From CAYUET01 sp964443875 (lineage in GTDB: Bacteria; Auribacterota; JAFGBW01), in contig CAYUET010000005.1 in the NCBI GenBank assembly GCA_964443875.1, positions 68,804 through 132,803 on the forward strand: DNA of 64,000 nucleotides. The letters run 5' to 3'. Made by a program: the position numbers and the translations under genes. Shown here piece by piece: positions 35,481 to 44,620 of the stretch. Within the stretch, counting starts at the first letter, position 1; every line of letters starts with the position of its first letter. A model generated the notes under the pieces. It made no database searches. It was not told where the DNA came from and saw nothing but the letters and a program-made list of their open reading frames with translations.

Positions 35481-36531
35481 CTGCAACAGACTGATCCACC
35501 ATTTCACGGAGGATTTCCCGTATGGAATACCGATAGTCCCATTCCGGATAATGGTCTTTAAATTTCTGAACCCCTGAAATCCACCAGATATGATCTCCCA
35601 TGCGTGCCTGATCCGAATAGACAATGTCCATCTTCCGGTTGGTAAGCTCCTCACAAATACGCACCGCCTCCTGCATGGAACAGTTCGAATGTCTTCCGCC
35701 TCCGGCATTATAGACCTCCCCCACCCGCGGATTATTGTAAAAATGCCAGAACATATTCACCAGGTCATGGCAATGAATATTGTCTCTGACCTGCTTTCCT
35801 TTATACCCGAGAATTGTGTATTGGGTATGGGCGACTGCGCATTTAACCAGATAAGATAAAAAACCATGGAGCATGGCCCCTGAATGCCTGGGGCCGGTAA
35901 GACACCCCCCTCTGAATACTCCTGTTTTCATTCCAAAATAACGGCCATATTCCTGGGTCAGAAGATCTGCGGCAACCTTTGAAGCCCCGAAAAGCGAATG
36001 CGTGGTCTGGTCAATGGACATGGTTTCATCTATGCCCTGGGCGTAGGGATGTCCGGGATCAATTTCCCACCGGGTTTCCATTTCCATCAAAGGAAGACGA
36101 TTGGGAGTATCCCCATAAACTTTATTGGTGGAAGTGAAAATAAAAACCGCCTTTGGACAATATTTTCTTACAGCCTCCAGAATCGTTAAAGTTCCATTGG
36201 CATTCACTGAAAAATCCGTAAAAGGTTCTTTGGCAGCCCAGTCATGTGAAGGCTGGGCGGCCGTATGAATCACAAGCTTGATATCTGAAGAATATTTCGA
36301 AAAAACCCTATTGACCGCTTCCGCCTCCCGGATATCCAAAGTATTATGAACATAGCCGGGATAAGTCTGTTTAAGCCGGTTAACATTCCATTCAGTGGAA
36401 GCTTGCCTGCCGAAAAAATACTGTCTGAAATCATTATCAATCCCCACACACTGAAAGCCTTTTTCCGAAAAAAATTCAACGCATTGTGAGCCTATAAGCC
36501 CTCCAGAACCCGTAATTAAAGCAATATCCAT
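35467..36531 (-). CDS. NAD-dependent nucleotide-sugar epimerase (CDP-paratose 2-epimerase-like)
   Basis: The 354-residue SDR enzyme has the GGLIGSQCVEF nucleotide-binding loop (about 10-20), the acidic NAD-ribose strand CVGIDNDFRQYFFGR (about 31-45) and the TSTNKVYGD / catalytic Y-x-x-x-K region split across FGASKVAADLLTQEYGR. The W and R-rich segments WDY-like RYSIREILREMVDQSV near the end and the insert after the SDR core resemble CDP-paratose 2-epimerase rather than generic UDP-glucose epimerases. It heads a minus-strand cluster with a GT2 enzyme and a UbiA-family transferase. Exact sugar unknown. Confidence 0.83.
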   Translation of the reverse strand: MDIALITGSGGLIGSQCVEFFSEKGFQCVGIDNDFRQYFFGRQASTEWNVNRLKQTYPGYVHNTLDIREAEAVNRVFSKYSSDIKLVIHTAAQPSHDWAAKEPFTDFSVNANGTLTILEAVRKYCPKAVFIFTSTNKVYGDTPNRLPLMEMETRWEIDPGHPYAQGIDETMSIDQTTHSLFGASKVAADLLTQEYGRYFGMKTGVFRGGCLTGPRHSGAMLHGFLSYLVKCAVAHTQYTILGYKGKQVRDNIHCHDLVNMFWHFYNNPRVGEVYNAGGGRHSNCSMQEAVRICEELTNRKMDIVYSDQARMGDHIWWISGVQKFKDHYPEWDYRYSIREILREMVDQSVADAHP

Positions 36532-36546
36532 AATTCTGCCTCACAA

Positions 36547-37308
36547 TTATTTAAAAAGACCTGTACTTTTAAGATATTTTTCAGGAATATCTTTTTTATA
36601 ACATTCCTTTTTCGGAGTTAAAAGATTGTACTTGATAATGCACCAGATGGCCTCAAAACCATCCCTGAGTCTTATTTTTTTTCCTTCAGCATAGGACCGC
36701 TGATAATAGGAAATCGGCAGCTCATGAATCCTCACATGCAGATTTGCAATCTTAGCCGTGACCTCGGGTTCAAAACCGAATCTTTCACTCTCAATCAGGA
36801 TATTTTTGATTATTTCAGCCTTGAAACATTTGTAGCAGGTTTCCATATCGGTCAGATGAATATCGCTCATCAGATTGGAAAGGATGGTCAAAAATTTATT
36901 GCCCAGATAATGATAAAAGCGGACCACCTGTGTAGACAGGGGGGAATATCTCGAACCATAAACCACATCTGCCTTATCCTCGATCAGCATCTGAACCAGG
37001 CCGGGAATCTGAAAGGGATCATATTCCATGTCCGCATCCTGAATAATGAGAAAATCACCTGTTGCCTCCTCGATTCCGCGCTTTAAAGCAGAACCCTTTC
37101 CCCCGTTGACTTCCTTGAAAACACATTTGATTCTGGGATCTGCTGCGGCAAGCTTCTCAATAATGCTTTTGGAAGAATCTTTTGAACAGTCATCCACAAA
37201 GACAAATTCCACTTCTTCAGTTGGAAATTTGACCTGAGTCAATTTCTGATAAATAATATCCAGGTTGCGCTCTTCGTTATATACCGGAATAATAAGGCTT
37301 AATTTCAT
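36547..37308 (-). CDS. GT2 glycosyltransferase (polyprenyl-phosphate sugar synthase-like)
   Basis: The 253-residue protein has the GT-A fold of dolichyl-phosphate-mannose-synthase-like enzymes: LIIPVYNEERNLDIIYQKL (about 4-22), VDDCSKDSSKSIIEKL (about 38-53), GGKGSALKRGIEEATGDFLI (about 69-88), the D-x-D-type QDADMEYDP (about 91-99) and ERFGFEPEVTAKIANL (about 173-188). It has no C-terminal membrane helices. The adjacent UbiA-family gene suggests a polyprenyl phosphate acceptor. Confidence 0.88.
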   Translation of the reverse strand: MKLSLIIPVYNEERNLDIIYQKLTQVKFPTEEVEFVFVDDCSKDSSKSIIEKLAAADPRIKCVFKEVNGGKGSALKRGIEEATGDFLIIQDADMEYDPFQIPGLVQMLIEDKADVVYGSRYSPLSTQVVRFYHYLGNKFLTILSNLMSDIHLTDMETCYKCFKAEIIKNILIESERFGFEPEVTAKIANLHVRIHELPISYYQRSYAEGKKIRLRDGFEAIWCIIKYNLLTPKKECYKKDIPEKYLKSTGLFK

Positions 37309-37326
37309 AGCGTCTCCACTTTTTCT

Positions 37327-38184
37327 TTAAATGATGATCAGCCAAACGACAACAATATAAACAATAACAGTTCCACGAATCCAGCTATCCCCCAGAATCT
37401 CACGACTTGGATCTTCTCCCCCGTTTTTATAAACCACGAGATACAAATAACGAAACAAACCATAAATGACAATAGGCAAAGAATAAATCAATTTATCGGT
37501 TCCATGAATTGTCACCGTTCTTTCACTGATGGTATAAAGGCCGTAAGCCATGATTGCGCAGGAACCTGTAATTCCCATAAGAAGCTCAAGAAAAGATGGA
37601 CTGTAATCCTTAAGGACATTCCGGCTCTCCTGAGAGGCAACGGATAATTCCGCATACCGTTTGCTGAAGCCCAGAAACAGACTGAGCATAAGGGTGCAGA
37701 TAATAATCCATTCTGAGGGAGGAATCCCTATTCCTTCCGTCCCCGCAAACACACGGAGCATGAACCCCAGGGCAATACAAAAAACATCCAGCAGAACATG
37801 CTGCTTAAGTTTCACGGTATACAACAGATTCAGCAAAAGATACCCCCCGATGATCCAGAATAACCCGGAACTTAATAAAAGACTAAGACCCGTTGAAATA
37901 AAAGCCAGAAACAAAGAACACAGGCCTGCACTCTTTTTTGAAATGAGGCCGCAGGCTACAGGTCTTGTCTGTTTTAAAGGGTTCTTTTTATCGGCTTTTG
38001 CATCCCACAGATCATTAAAGGCATATACCGCGGAAGACGCCAGGCAGAAAAAAACAAAGGCCGCCGCCCCTTTCATAAAAAGGTCCGCTTCATTCCATTT
38101 CCCGGAAAAAAGAAAACCCGCCATAACAAATATGTTTTTAATCCATTGCCCGGGCCGGAATAATCGAAGGTAAATCCTGATCAA
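37327..38184 (-). CDS. UbiA-family decaprenyl-phosphate phosphoribosyltransferase-like protein
   Basis: The 285-residue membrane protein (about eight helices) has the N-D-x-x-D-x-x-x-D-x-x-N-P-x-K-x-x-R-P motif (NDLWDAKADKKNPLKQTRP, about residues 57-75), which is the signature of 5-phosphoribosyl-1-pyrophosphate:decaprenyl-phosphate transferases, and the second aspartate region SKRYAELS. In actinobacteria this makes the precursor of decaprenylphosphoryl-arabinose. Here it is next to a GT2 and an epimerase. The DprE1/E2 epimerases are not in the window. Confidence 0.85.
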   Translation of the reverse strand: MIRIYLRLFRPGQWIKNIFVMAGFLFSGKWNEADLFMKGAAAFVFFCLASSAVYAFNDLWDAKADKKNPLKQTRPVACGLISKKSAGLCSLFLAFISTGLSLLLSSGLFWIIGGYLLLNLLYTVKLKQHVLLDVFCIALGFMLRVFAGTEGIGIPPSEWIIICTLMLSLFLGFSKRYAELSVASQESRNVLKDYSPSFLELLMGITGSCAIMAYGLYTISERTVTIHGTDKLIYSLPIVIYGLFRYLYLVVYKNGGEDPSREILGDSWIRGTVIVYIVVVWLIII

Positions 38185-38340
38185 AGGCTCTCCTTTAAGT
38201 TAGCCCGAATTTTAAACTCCAAAAACATTCGGGGATCAAGATCAGTTCCAATGAAAGTCAGAATCTGATCCATACAAATACAGTATCAGGAATAATCCGT
38301 TTCTCATCAACAAAAATTTCAGCCCAATCAATGAGGATTT

Positions 38341-38949
38341 TCAATAATACCTGTAATGGCCTATTATTTTCCAGGCAAAAAGAATATCCTGGATCTGAGG
38401 CCCTTTTTTGATGCTGTGGTGAGCTACCAGATAACGGTTTGGATCCTTGCGGCTCTTAAGATCCACAACAATTCCAATATGGAGATTTTTTTTAATTTTC
38501 CAGACCACAATATCTCCGGGCTGATAATCCTGAGTTTTTTTCGAAATCGGAACCACCATGGAATTATGTTTAAAAAAAACCATGAGGTTTTTTATTCTTC
38601 TATGCTCAACATTGGAATCAAGCTTTTGAGCCGAAGGTTTGGAGTAAAGGTCATAAAAATACTGCATATGCTCAAAAACTTCTTTTTGCAGATCAATTCC
38701 GGCTTTTCTGAAAGAACGGATCACAAAATCCGTACACACGCCCTTATTGGCAGGCAAATCCCCTCCGGGATAACCGATTACCACATAGGACTCATCATAA
38801 CACACCTTACGCCTGGCTTCTTCCTTTGCGCCCTCAATAATCCACTTCACCGACAGATTGGGTTTAACAGAAAACTGAAGAGCGGGCTGGGCAATTAATG
38901 AATGGACAAATAAAAGGATAAGGCTCAGGCCTGTGAGGCAGATTTTCAT
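38341..38949 (-). CDS. Secreted DUF1287-like protein
   Basis: From the internal ATG at 38949 the 202-residue protein has a signal peptide (KICLTGLSLILLFVHSLIAQ), then VVIGYPGGDLPANKGVCTDF (about 63-82, a cysteine in the G-V-C-T-D context), FRKAGIDLQKEVFEHM, and QPGDIVVWKIKKNLHIGIVV (about 148-167), the P-G-D-I-V-x-W...H pattern of DUF1287/NlpC-like proteins. A second histidine lies in VAHHSI. The Cys/His layout suggests a cell-wall-associated hydrolase, but activity is unproven. A 19-residue longer start at 39006 would precede the signal peptide. Confidence 0.78.
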   Translation of the reverse strand: MKICLTGLSLILLFVHSLIAQPALQFSVKPNLSVKWIIEGAKEEARRKVCYDESYVVIGYPGGDLPANKGVCTDFVIRSFRKAGIDLQKEVFEHMQYFYDLYSKPSAQKLDSNVEHRRIKNLMVFFKHNSMVVPISKKTQDYQPGDIVVWKIKKNLHIGIVVDLKSRKDPNRYLVAHHSIKKGPQIQDILFAWKIIGHYRYY

Positions 38950-39172
38950 ACATCGTTTCGAGAATCTTCCGCAATACTGCCAATAAATATTCGCTGTCTT
39001 GTACAAAATTGAACTTTTGCTCCTATTTTTTAAACATTTTCAAACCAATTTCTAAAAATAGCATAAAATGTACCATTATTTTATAATTCTCATTTTGTAA
39101 ATCTTTTAAGTTTTTTTAATGCAAAAGAATAAAAATCTGATATAGTTTTAAGCAAATTAAAAGGAAATTCTC

Positions 39173-39808
39173 ATGAAAAAATGGTTATTGCTTATTTGCA
39201 TCTCTTTGTCGGGCATGAGTTTTTGTTTTCCCGAGAATACCTTTTCAGACATTTTATCCGGCTTATCGCAAGATGAAAACGACTATAACTGTCCTGAATG
39301 CGGGTATGAAAACAGAAGGGATGCGAAATTCTGTACAGAATGCGGGGAAAGACTTGAATCACGGCAGGGTCATTCACGTAAAAGAGACAGAGACTATGAC
39401 AGAAGAAATCATCGAGATTACAGAGACAGAGATAGAAGAGACAGAGATGACGAATACAGATCTGATGACAGAAGACGTTTGCCTCAACGCCGCTCAGGTC
39501 CGGTTTCTCTGGGCTCCTTTGTCAAGTCTGATTACAAAAACGATATCAAAGTCTATAACCTTGCAGGACACACACAGAATCAGTCCTTTTCACAGGTTTC
39601 AGTAAATGTACGCGTAACCCAGCAATGGGCGGTCATTATTCAAGTGATCAAAGTTCAAACCCATGGGCAATGGAGTGAAATCCCCGTCGGGGCGCGTTTA
39701 CAAAACGGGAGAAATGATTTTTCTGTCAACATCCCTCAAGGCAGTTCCCAGATGGTGATCGCCTTCAATCATGGACAGGGATGTGAAATAAACGTTTCCA
39801 TGGAGTAA
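39173..39808 (+). CDS. Secreted zinc-ribbon protein with a charged linker
   Basis: The 211-residue protein has a signal peptide (WLLLICISLSGMSFCFP), a zinc ribbon (CPECGYENRRDAKFCTECGE, about 39-58), a highly charged Arg/Asp-repetitive linker (about 65-105) and a beta-rich C-terminal domain (about 110-205). A zinc ribbon on an exported protein is unusual; the signal could instead act as a membrane anchor. It is the first of four plus-strand genes (zinc ribbon, PilZ, BON-like, FHA) that are only 6-21 nt apart, suggesting one operon. Confidence 0.75.
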   Translation: MKKWLLLICISLSGMSFCFPENTFSDILSGLSQDENDYNCPECGYENRRDAKFCTECGERLESRQGHSRKRDRDYDRRNHRDYRDRDRRDRDDEYRSDDRRRLPQRRSGPVSLGSFVKSDYKNDIKVYNLAGHTQNQSFSQVSVNVRVTQQWAVIIQVIKVQTHGQWSEIPVGARLQNGRNDFSVNIPQGSSQMVIAFNHGQGCEINVSME

Positions 39809-39817
39809 ATTCCCCTT

Positions 39818-40141
39818 ATGATAAATGAAAGACGCAAACTCAAAAGAAAACACCTGTTTGAATATTTTGATGTTCTGGACTCTTCTTCTGATAAATTATT
39901 CGGGAAACTTGTCGATGTCACCCTGGAAGGAATACGCATCATTTTATGCCCCAAACCCATTGAACAGGGCTCTGTTTACCGGCTGAAAATCCGCGTCCCC
40001 GATGCATTCAAAATGCCGGATATACAAATTGAAGCGACCTGCGTGTGGAGCGCAGAAGAAGAGGATTATTATCAGACAGGATTTTTAATCGTCTGCATAA
40101 GTGAATACGATACTCACTACTTTAAAAAAATTTTCGGATGA
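39818..40141 (+). CDS. PilZ-like domain protein
   Basis: The 107-residue protein resembles a PilZ domain: RRKLKRKHLFEYFDVLD at the N-terminus (the R-x-x-x-R region typically binds cyclic di-GMP, here R-R-K-L-K-R), then GKLVDVTLEGIRII (the D/N-x-S-x-x-G strand, here DVTLEG) and CVWSAEEEDYYQTGFLIV. The second motif is partly altered, so c-di-GMP binding is uncertain. It lies 9 nt after the zinc-ribbon gene and 21 nt before the BON-like gene. Confidence 0.65.
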   Translation: MINERRKLKRKHLFEYFDVLDSSSDKLFGKLVDVTLEGIRIILCPKPIEQGSVYRLKIRVPDAFKMPDIQIEATCVWSAEEEDYYQTGFLIVCISEYDTHYFKKIFG

Positions 40142-40162
40142 TCATTTAATGATTGTTCAATA

Positions 40163-40969
40163 GTGAAGAAACGGATAAACTATAAAGATATGAAATCGAT
40201 ATTTTATCTGATGGCATTATTTTTTCTTCAGGGCTTTCTATGGACTCAGGAAGCATCGGTCCCTGTCAGCGAAGATTCCGTTCAAATCAAGATTAATGCC
40301 GTAAAAGAGGAACTGGATCTGGAAAATGTTATCATTCAATCCATGGGAAACAATGATCAGCTCATGCTGGAAGGCAAGGTTTCAGATCCTGAAATTCTTA
40401 AAAAATCTGAAGAAATCGCAGGCCAGTATTTTTCAAATATCTACAACCTTCTGAGTGTGGATAAAAATAATTTTTCCTATCAGCTGAAACTTATGGAATA
40501 CAGTCTTTCCGGAAACGAATCCGAAAGCATTTGGGACCATGTCCTGAAAGAAGGCGCCTCGCTTGCCTCCCCCAGTACAATACTGCTCTTTGATCAAAAT
40601 GAAATGGTGACTTTTTTAAAGACTGTAACCGAAAACTGCAAAGGCAGCCCCTTAACTGGCAAATTTTCAACCCTTTCAAATACCAGTCAATACCAGGGAA
40701 CCTTTAATGATTCTTCCGGGCAGTCGTATACGATCCTCCTCCAGGGATTCAATCTGGACAATGGTTGTTTAAAATGCAAAGTCCATTTCAAAAAAAATCC
40801 GGACGAGTCTTCCTCCCCTGTTTATTCCAGGGATATCTATTGCCGTAACGGCGAATGGATTGCTGTTTTCGGCTTTCAGAAACTTCTTTATGGTCAGACC
40901 TCCGGTGAGGCGGACAATAAAGATATGCTGATCCTCATTCAAATTCAAATATTACCTGAATCCGTGTAG
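40163..40969 (+). CDS. Secreted BON-like/secretin-N-type protein
   Basis: A 268-residue frame from GTG 40163; the ATG at 40190 directly before the hydrophobic segment (SIFYLMALFFLQGFLWTQ) is an equally plausible start. Residues about 45-100 (NVIIQSMGNNDQLMLEGKVS, KKSEEIAGQYFSNIYNLLSV) match the BON pattern of a short helix/strand repeat found in secretin N-termini (CpaC/RcpA-like). The rest is a beta-rich domain without a recognised family. It ends 8 nt before the FHA gene. This could be an envelope part of a pilus or secretion system, but no secretin is present. Confidence 0.6.
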   Translation: MKKRINYKDMKSIFYLMALFFLQGFLWTQEASVPVSEDSVQIKINAVKEELDLENVIIQSMGNNDQLMLEGKVSDPEILKKSEEIAGQYFSNIYNLLSVDKNNFSYQLKLMEYSLSGNESESIWDHVLKEGASLASPSTILLFDQNEMVTFLKTVTENCKGSPLTGKFSTLSNTSQYQGTFNDSSGQSYTILLQGFNLDNGCLKCKVHFKKNPDESSSPVYSRDIYCRNGEWIAVFGFQKLLYGQTSGEADNKDMLILIQIQILPESV

Positions 40970-40977
40970 GAGAAAAC

Positions 40978-42774
40978 ATGCTTAAGGCTGTCAGTCAAAA
41001 CACTGCAAAATTATACATGCTTCAGATCACAAGTCCTGATTCTGATTTAAGAAAAATCCCCCTTGAAGACGATGAAATCATTGTCGGGAAAAGCGAAAAT
41101 TCCCATATCAAGCTTAATATGGATGAAGTCCCGGAAAAATCATTCCAGTTTTTAAAAACATCTGACGGTTATATGATTGAAATCATGGACGCAAAAGAAA
41201 TTTTAATCAATAACCAGAAATTCGACAGAAAAACAAAGTTAAAATCCGGTGATCTTATAACCTGTTTTAATCATCAGCTCCAGTATCTTGAAACCGACCC
41301 TTCAGAAGAAAACAAACCCGCAGCAGATCCTGATGCGGGAAAAACCCAGTTTATGCAGGTTTTTACAATCCAGGAAATCAAATCCAAAGGACGTCTTCTG
41401 GGTATATCCGGATCTGTTAAGGGCAAGGTCTTTGATTTTACAAAAGACAAAGTAAGTGTCGGGAGGGATTCCTCCAATGATATCTGCATCGAAGATGACG
41501 GTCTATCCAGGGCTCATGCCATGATGGAAATCGGGGATAAAACCATCACCATTATTGATTTTAACAGCACGAATGGAACCTTTATCAAAGGGAAAAGGAT
41601 CAATACTGAAACAGTGAAGCCGGGAACCATCATTCAATTTGCCAATGCAGCACTCAGGTACGAAACCAATGAAACTCCGCTGGCCACAGAAGCAGAATTA
41701 ACTCCGCAAAAAGGTCATTTCTACAGAAACCTGCTCGTTTTTCTTATTATTGCAGGGTTTTCCGGTTACGGCATTTTCGTGTTTATGCAAAAACAGCAAA
41801 AAGATCTGGAAAAGGAAAAAAATAAACTTGAAGCCCTGTTAAAAGCCAAAGACGAAACAAAAGAACCGGAAAACGAGGATTTATCCATTGCCGAAAAGGC
41901 TTTCAGAGACGGAAACCTTGAGGAAGCCGGAAAAATCGTGGAAACCCTTCTCGAAAAAAATCCCTCTCAGGCCCAGGCCATTTTGCTGAAGGGAAAAATT
42001 GATAAAGCACTGCTCCTTGATACTGCCGAAAAAAATTGCATCAAGGGGATGAACTATTATCAGGCAAATGAATTCAGTCAGGCCAAACAAGCCCTTTCCG
42101 GTCTTACCGCAGAATTTCCCAAATATGCGGAGGTAAAATCAATTCTTTCAATTATTGATAAACTCCCGGAATTTGAAGCCCTTCTTGAAAGAGCAAAAAC
42201 AGAATTTGATGACGGAAAAATCGATAATGCCATAGAAACTGTTTCCTCTGTTCTGAAATCCATACCTGTCTTTAAAAAAGCTAAGCAGTATTCAGACTTT
42301 CTTCAGGAAGTCTTAGATCTTCTCCATTCGGCTGAAGAAGCCGAAAAAACCAATGATAAAGCAGAACTCGATAAGCAGTTGAATGCCCTCATCACCCTGA
42401 TCTCTTCTGACAGAAATTATTATTATAATCAGGCTTATAAAAAATTGAATACCAAATCCTCCAACGGCAAGGCATTAAAAAATGAACTCTTTTATTCCCG
42501 CGCAATTGAAGCCATGGCCAAAAGGAATTACGGAGATGCCTACCTTCTTTTGAAAGAGGCCATGGCACAGGGAAGCAACCAGCTGAAAACCAAAATCGCC
42601 CTTTCAGAAGTCAAAAAGAAAAGAACAAAAATTCTCCAGACCCTGCATGCCGCCATTCCTTATGTCAGCACACCTCAAAATGCAAAAAAACTCTGGAAAA
42701 AAATTGTCAATCTCGGCACTGAAGAAAATCCTTATTATGAAGAGGCCATCAACCGGCTACAGAATCAGGAATAA
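40978..42774 (+). CDS. FHA-domain membrane protein with TPR-like C-terminus
   Basis: The 598-residue protein has a degenerate FHA domain (about 15-95; IIVGKSENSHIKLN), a second, canonical FHA domain (about 135-225; VSVGRDSSNDICIEDDGLSR, AHAMMEIG, FNSTNGTFIKGKRI), one membrane helix (about 250-268, FLIIAGFSGYGIFVFM), a Lys/Glu-rich coiled segment and TPR-like helices (about 300-590; KAFRDGNLEEAGKIVETLLE). FHA domains bind phosphothreonine, so a Ser/Thr kinase is implied elsewhere. The layout, cytoplasmic FHA and periplasmic TPR, fits a scaffold for an envelope machine. It follows the BON-like gene by 8 nt. Confidence 0.82.
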   Translation: MLKAVSQNTAKLYMLQITSPDSDLRKIPLEDDEIIVGKSENSHIKLNMDEVPEKSFQFLKTSDGYMIEIMDAKEILINNQKFDRKTKLKSGDLITCFNHQLQYLETDPSEENKPAADPDAGKTQFMQVFTIQEIKSKGRLLGISGSVKGKVFDFTKDKVSVGRDSSNDICIEDDGLSRAHAMMEIGDKTITIIDFNSTNGTFIKGKRINTETVKPGTIIQFANAALRYETNETPLATEAELTPQKGHFYRNLLVFLIIAGFSGYGIFVFMQKQQKDLEKEKNKLEALLKAKDETKEPENEDLSIAEKAFRDGNLEEAGKIVETLLEKNPSQAQAILLKGKIDKALLLDTAEKNCIKGMNYYQANEFSQAKQALSGLTAEFPKYAEVKSILSIIDKLPEFEALLERAKTEFDDGKIDNAIETVSSVLKSIPVFKKAKQYSDFLQEVLDLLHSAEEAEKTNDKAELDKQLNALITLISSDRNYYYNQAYKKLNTKSSNGKALKNELFYSRAIEAMAKRNYGDAYLLLKEAMAQGSNQLKTKIALSEVKKKRTKILQTLHAAIPYVSTPQNAKKLWKKIVNLGTEENPYYEEAINRLQNQE

Positions 42775-42895
42775 TATTTTTCTGAACCTTTTGATATTCA
42801 GAGTTTTGCCATTATTTAAATTGTTATTTTAAAAACAGGAAATTAATTTATCTCCTGCACTTGCATGCATGATGAAAACGTGGTAATCATGTAAT

Positions 42896-44182
42896 ATGTC
42901 AATTAAATACAAATTTTTAAAATATTTATTAAGGTCTTTCATGCTGATAGCAGCCCTGCATATGGCCCCATTGAATTCAGGATATGCTCTGGCTCCCCAG
43001 GCTGTTCATGACAGTCTTTTATTTTCACAGCAGATTAATCAACTTTACTCCCTTAAAATTCAAGGGGTTCCCCTTCAAAATATCCTGAATCAGTTGAGAA
43101 AAAATTACCCTCAATACAAAACTGATAAAAAACAGGAAGAAGCCGTCATTTACCAGATATGGCTTCTTCTGGATAAAATTCCACGTGGTGAAGGAAATTC
43201 CATAAAACACATTCTTGAAAATTCCGGCATTAACTGTTTTGGATTTGCAACCCTTGCCGGTTTCATTTTTCAGGATCTTGGTTTTCTGACGCATTGGGCC
43301 AATGTTATTGATAATGCCTATCTTATTCCTGAAAATCATGTCTGTATTTTGCTCAAATTTCAGACCTCTGACAACTTTGTCATATTTGATCCTGCATTAA
43401 AAATTTTATCACCTATACAGCCCAAAGATTCGGCAATGATCCCCAAACGGAAAATCGAATCAGGAAAAAACATTTTTTTGCTTTTACATTCGCTGAGCCA
43501 GAAAGAAAAAATTGACCTTGAAAAACAGCGGGCAAATAATCCCAATTCATTCACTGTGATCCGAAAAGAACATCCTTCCATGCAATTAATCAATTTTGAT
43601 GAAGGATTTGATACGGCCACTGCCCTTGTCAAGATTGACCAGCTGCGATTGGAAATGAATAAAAATTATTCATTTCAATTTGAGCAGGAATACTCCAATT
43701 TGATTGAAGAAACCTTTAAACAATCTCATTATAATATCCAGGTGATCAGCTTATATATTGATTATCTCATTTCAAAGAAACGTTATTCTGAAGCTGTTCA
43801 GGAGCTGAAACCGATGATTGAAAAATTTCCAGATCATCCCATTCTTTTGGATTTGCTTGGACGGGTCTATTCATTAAATAATGAACAGGAAAAAGGTTTG
43901 GAAGCCTTTCAGCAGGCTTTTGTTTTTGTAAACAGCTTAAAAGTTCACTATTCCCAGGTTATTGCCTATAATTTAGCTAAAGCCTATTTTGATCTGGGGT
44001 ATCTGGATGACGCTTATATTGTTCTTCAAAAAATTATGGACGTTGTTCCTCAAAATTTCAAGAATCCTTTTTTTGTTCAATGCGACCAGCTTTCTGATCA
44101 GGTTAACCGCAGACGAGGCACCTCCTGGGCAGTCCAAAAGCCTTCTCTTATTAAAAATAATCCCGTATTGCGTTCAGTTTAA
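42896..44182 (+). CDS. Secreted transglutaminase-like protein with LAP motif and TPRs
   Basis: The 428-residue protein has a signal peptide (FMLIAALHMAPLNSG) followed by YALAPQAVHDS, the LAP motif seen in 1-642 and 7107-8299. A Cys-His-Asp set (INCFGFATLAGFIFQ, about 107-121; HVCILL, about 150-155; VIFDPALKILS, about 164-174) resembles a transglutaminase/cysteine-protease-like core. TPR-like repeats follow (about 280-400; YSEAVQELKPMIEKFPDHPI). The ATG at 42896 follows a weak Shine-Dalgarno. Activity on peptide or protein cross-links is inferred only. Confidence 0.7.
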   Translation: MSIKYKFLKYLLRSFMLIAALHMAPLNSGYALAPQAVHDSLLFSQQINQLYSLKIQGVPLQNILNQLRKNYPQYKTDKKQEEAVIYQIWLLLDKIPRGEGNSIKHILENSGINCFGFATLAGFIFQDLGFLTHWANVIDNAYLIPENHVCILLKFQTSDNFVIFDPALKILSPIQPKDSAMIPKRKIESGKNIFLLLHSLSQKEKIDLEKQRANNPNSFTVIRKEHPSMQLINFDEGFDTATALVKIDQLRLEMNKNYSFQFEQEYSNLIEETFKQSHYNIQVISLYIDYLISKKRYSEAVQELKPMIEKFPDHPILLDLLGRVYSLNNEQEKGLEAFQQAFVFVNSLKVHYSQVIAYNLAKAYFDLGYLDDAYIVLQKIMDVVPQNFKNPFFVQCDQLSDQVNRRRGTSWAVQKPSLIKNNPVLRSV

Positions 44183-44221
44183 TTTTTCTTACTTTCTGTT
44201 CTTCCCTATTTCTATTGAACA

Positions 44222-44465
44222 CCCCCGCAGCAAGCTTGCGAGGTGATCTTCCTTTTTTTTAGTTCTATTTTGTTTTGTCACTTAACATTACTGGTGTAAC
44301 GTTTCATTTAGACAGGGACATCCTTTTGAACGTCATTGCGAGGAGTTCCGCGACGGGTCACTCCTGCATAAATAACCGTGTTGGATGGGTTAGTCATTAA
44401 ATAAACATCACCTTGATTGTTCATGTACGTTCCTTCGGGATTGCTTCGCAAAGCCTCGCAATGAC
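44222..44465. repeat. Dispersed repeat region, CCCCGCAGCAAGC and TCATTGCGAGG families
   Basis: CCCCGCAGCAAGCTTGCGAGG at 44223-44242 matches 51908 and 52014 in part. GTCATTGCGAGGAG at 44332 and the inverse GCTTCGCAAAGCCTCGCAAT at 44443-44462 form a separated inverted pair about 130 nt apart, the ends matching the shorter hairpin at 51938-52008. Such inverted ends around a non-coding middle are MITE-like. It occupies most of the 495-nt gap between the transglutaminase-like gene and the terminator of the 44678 gene. Confidence 0.7.
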
Positions 44466-44620
44466 AATAAAAAGTACATAGAATTACGTTACATTACACT
44501 AGCAGGAGTGCTGTTTTTTTGAAAGTGCGCAATTTATCTTACGTTATCCTCCCTTAGTCTCCATCCTACGACCATTTCCCAGTCCTCACTTCGTTTGAAG
44601 CATGAATTTTAAAGCAAAAA

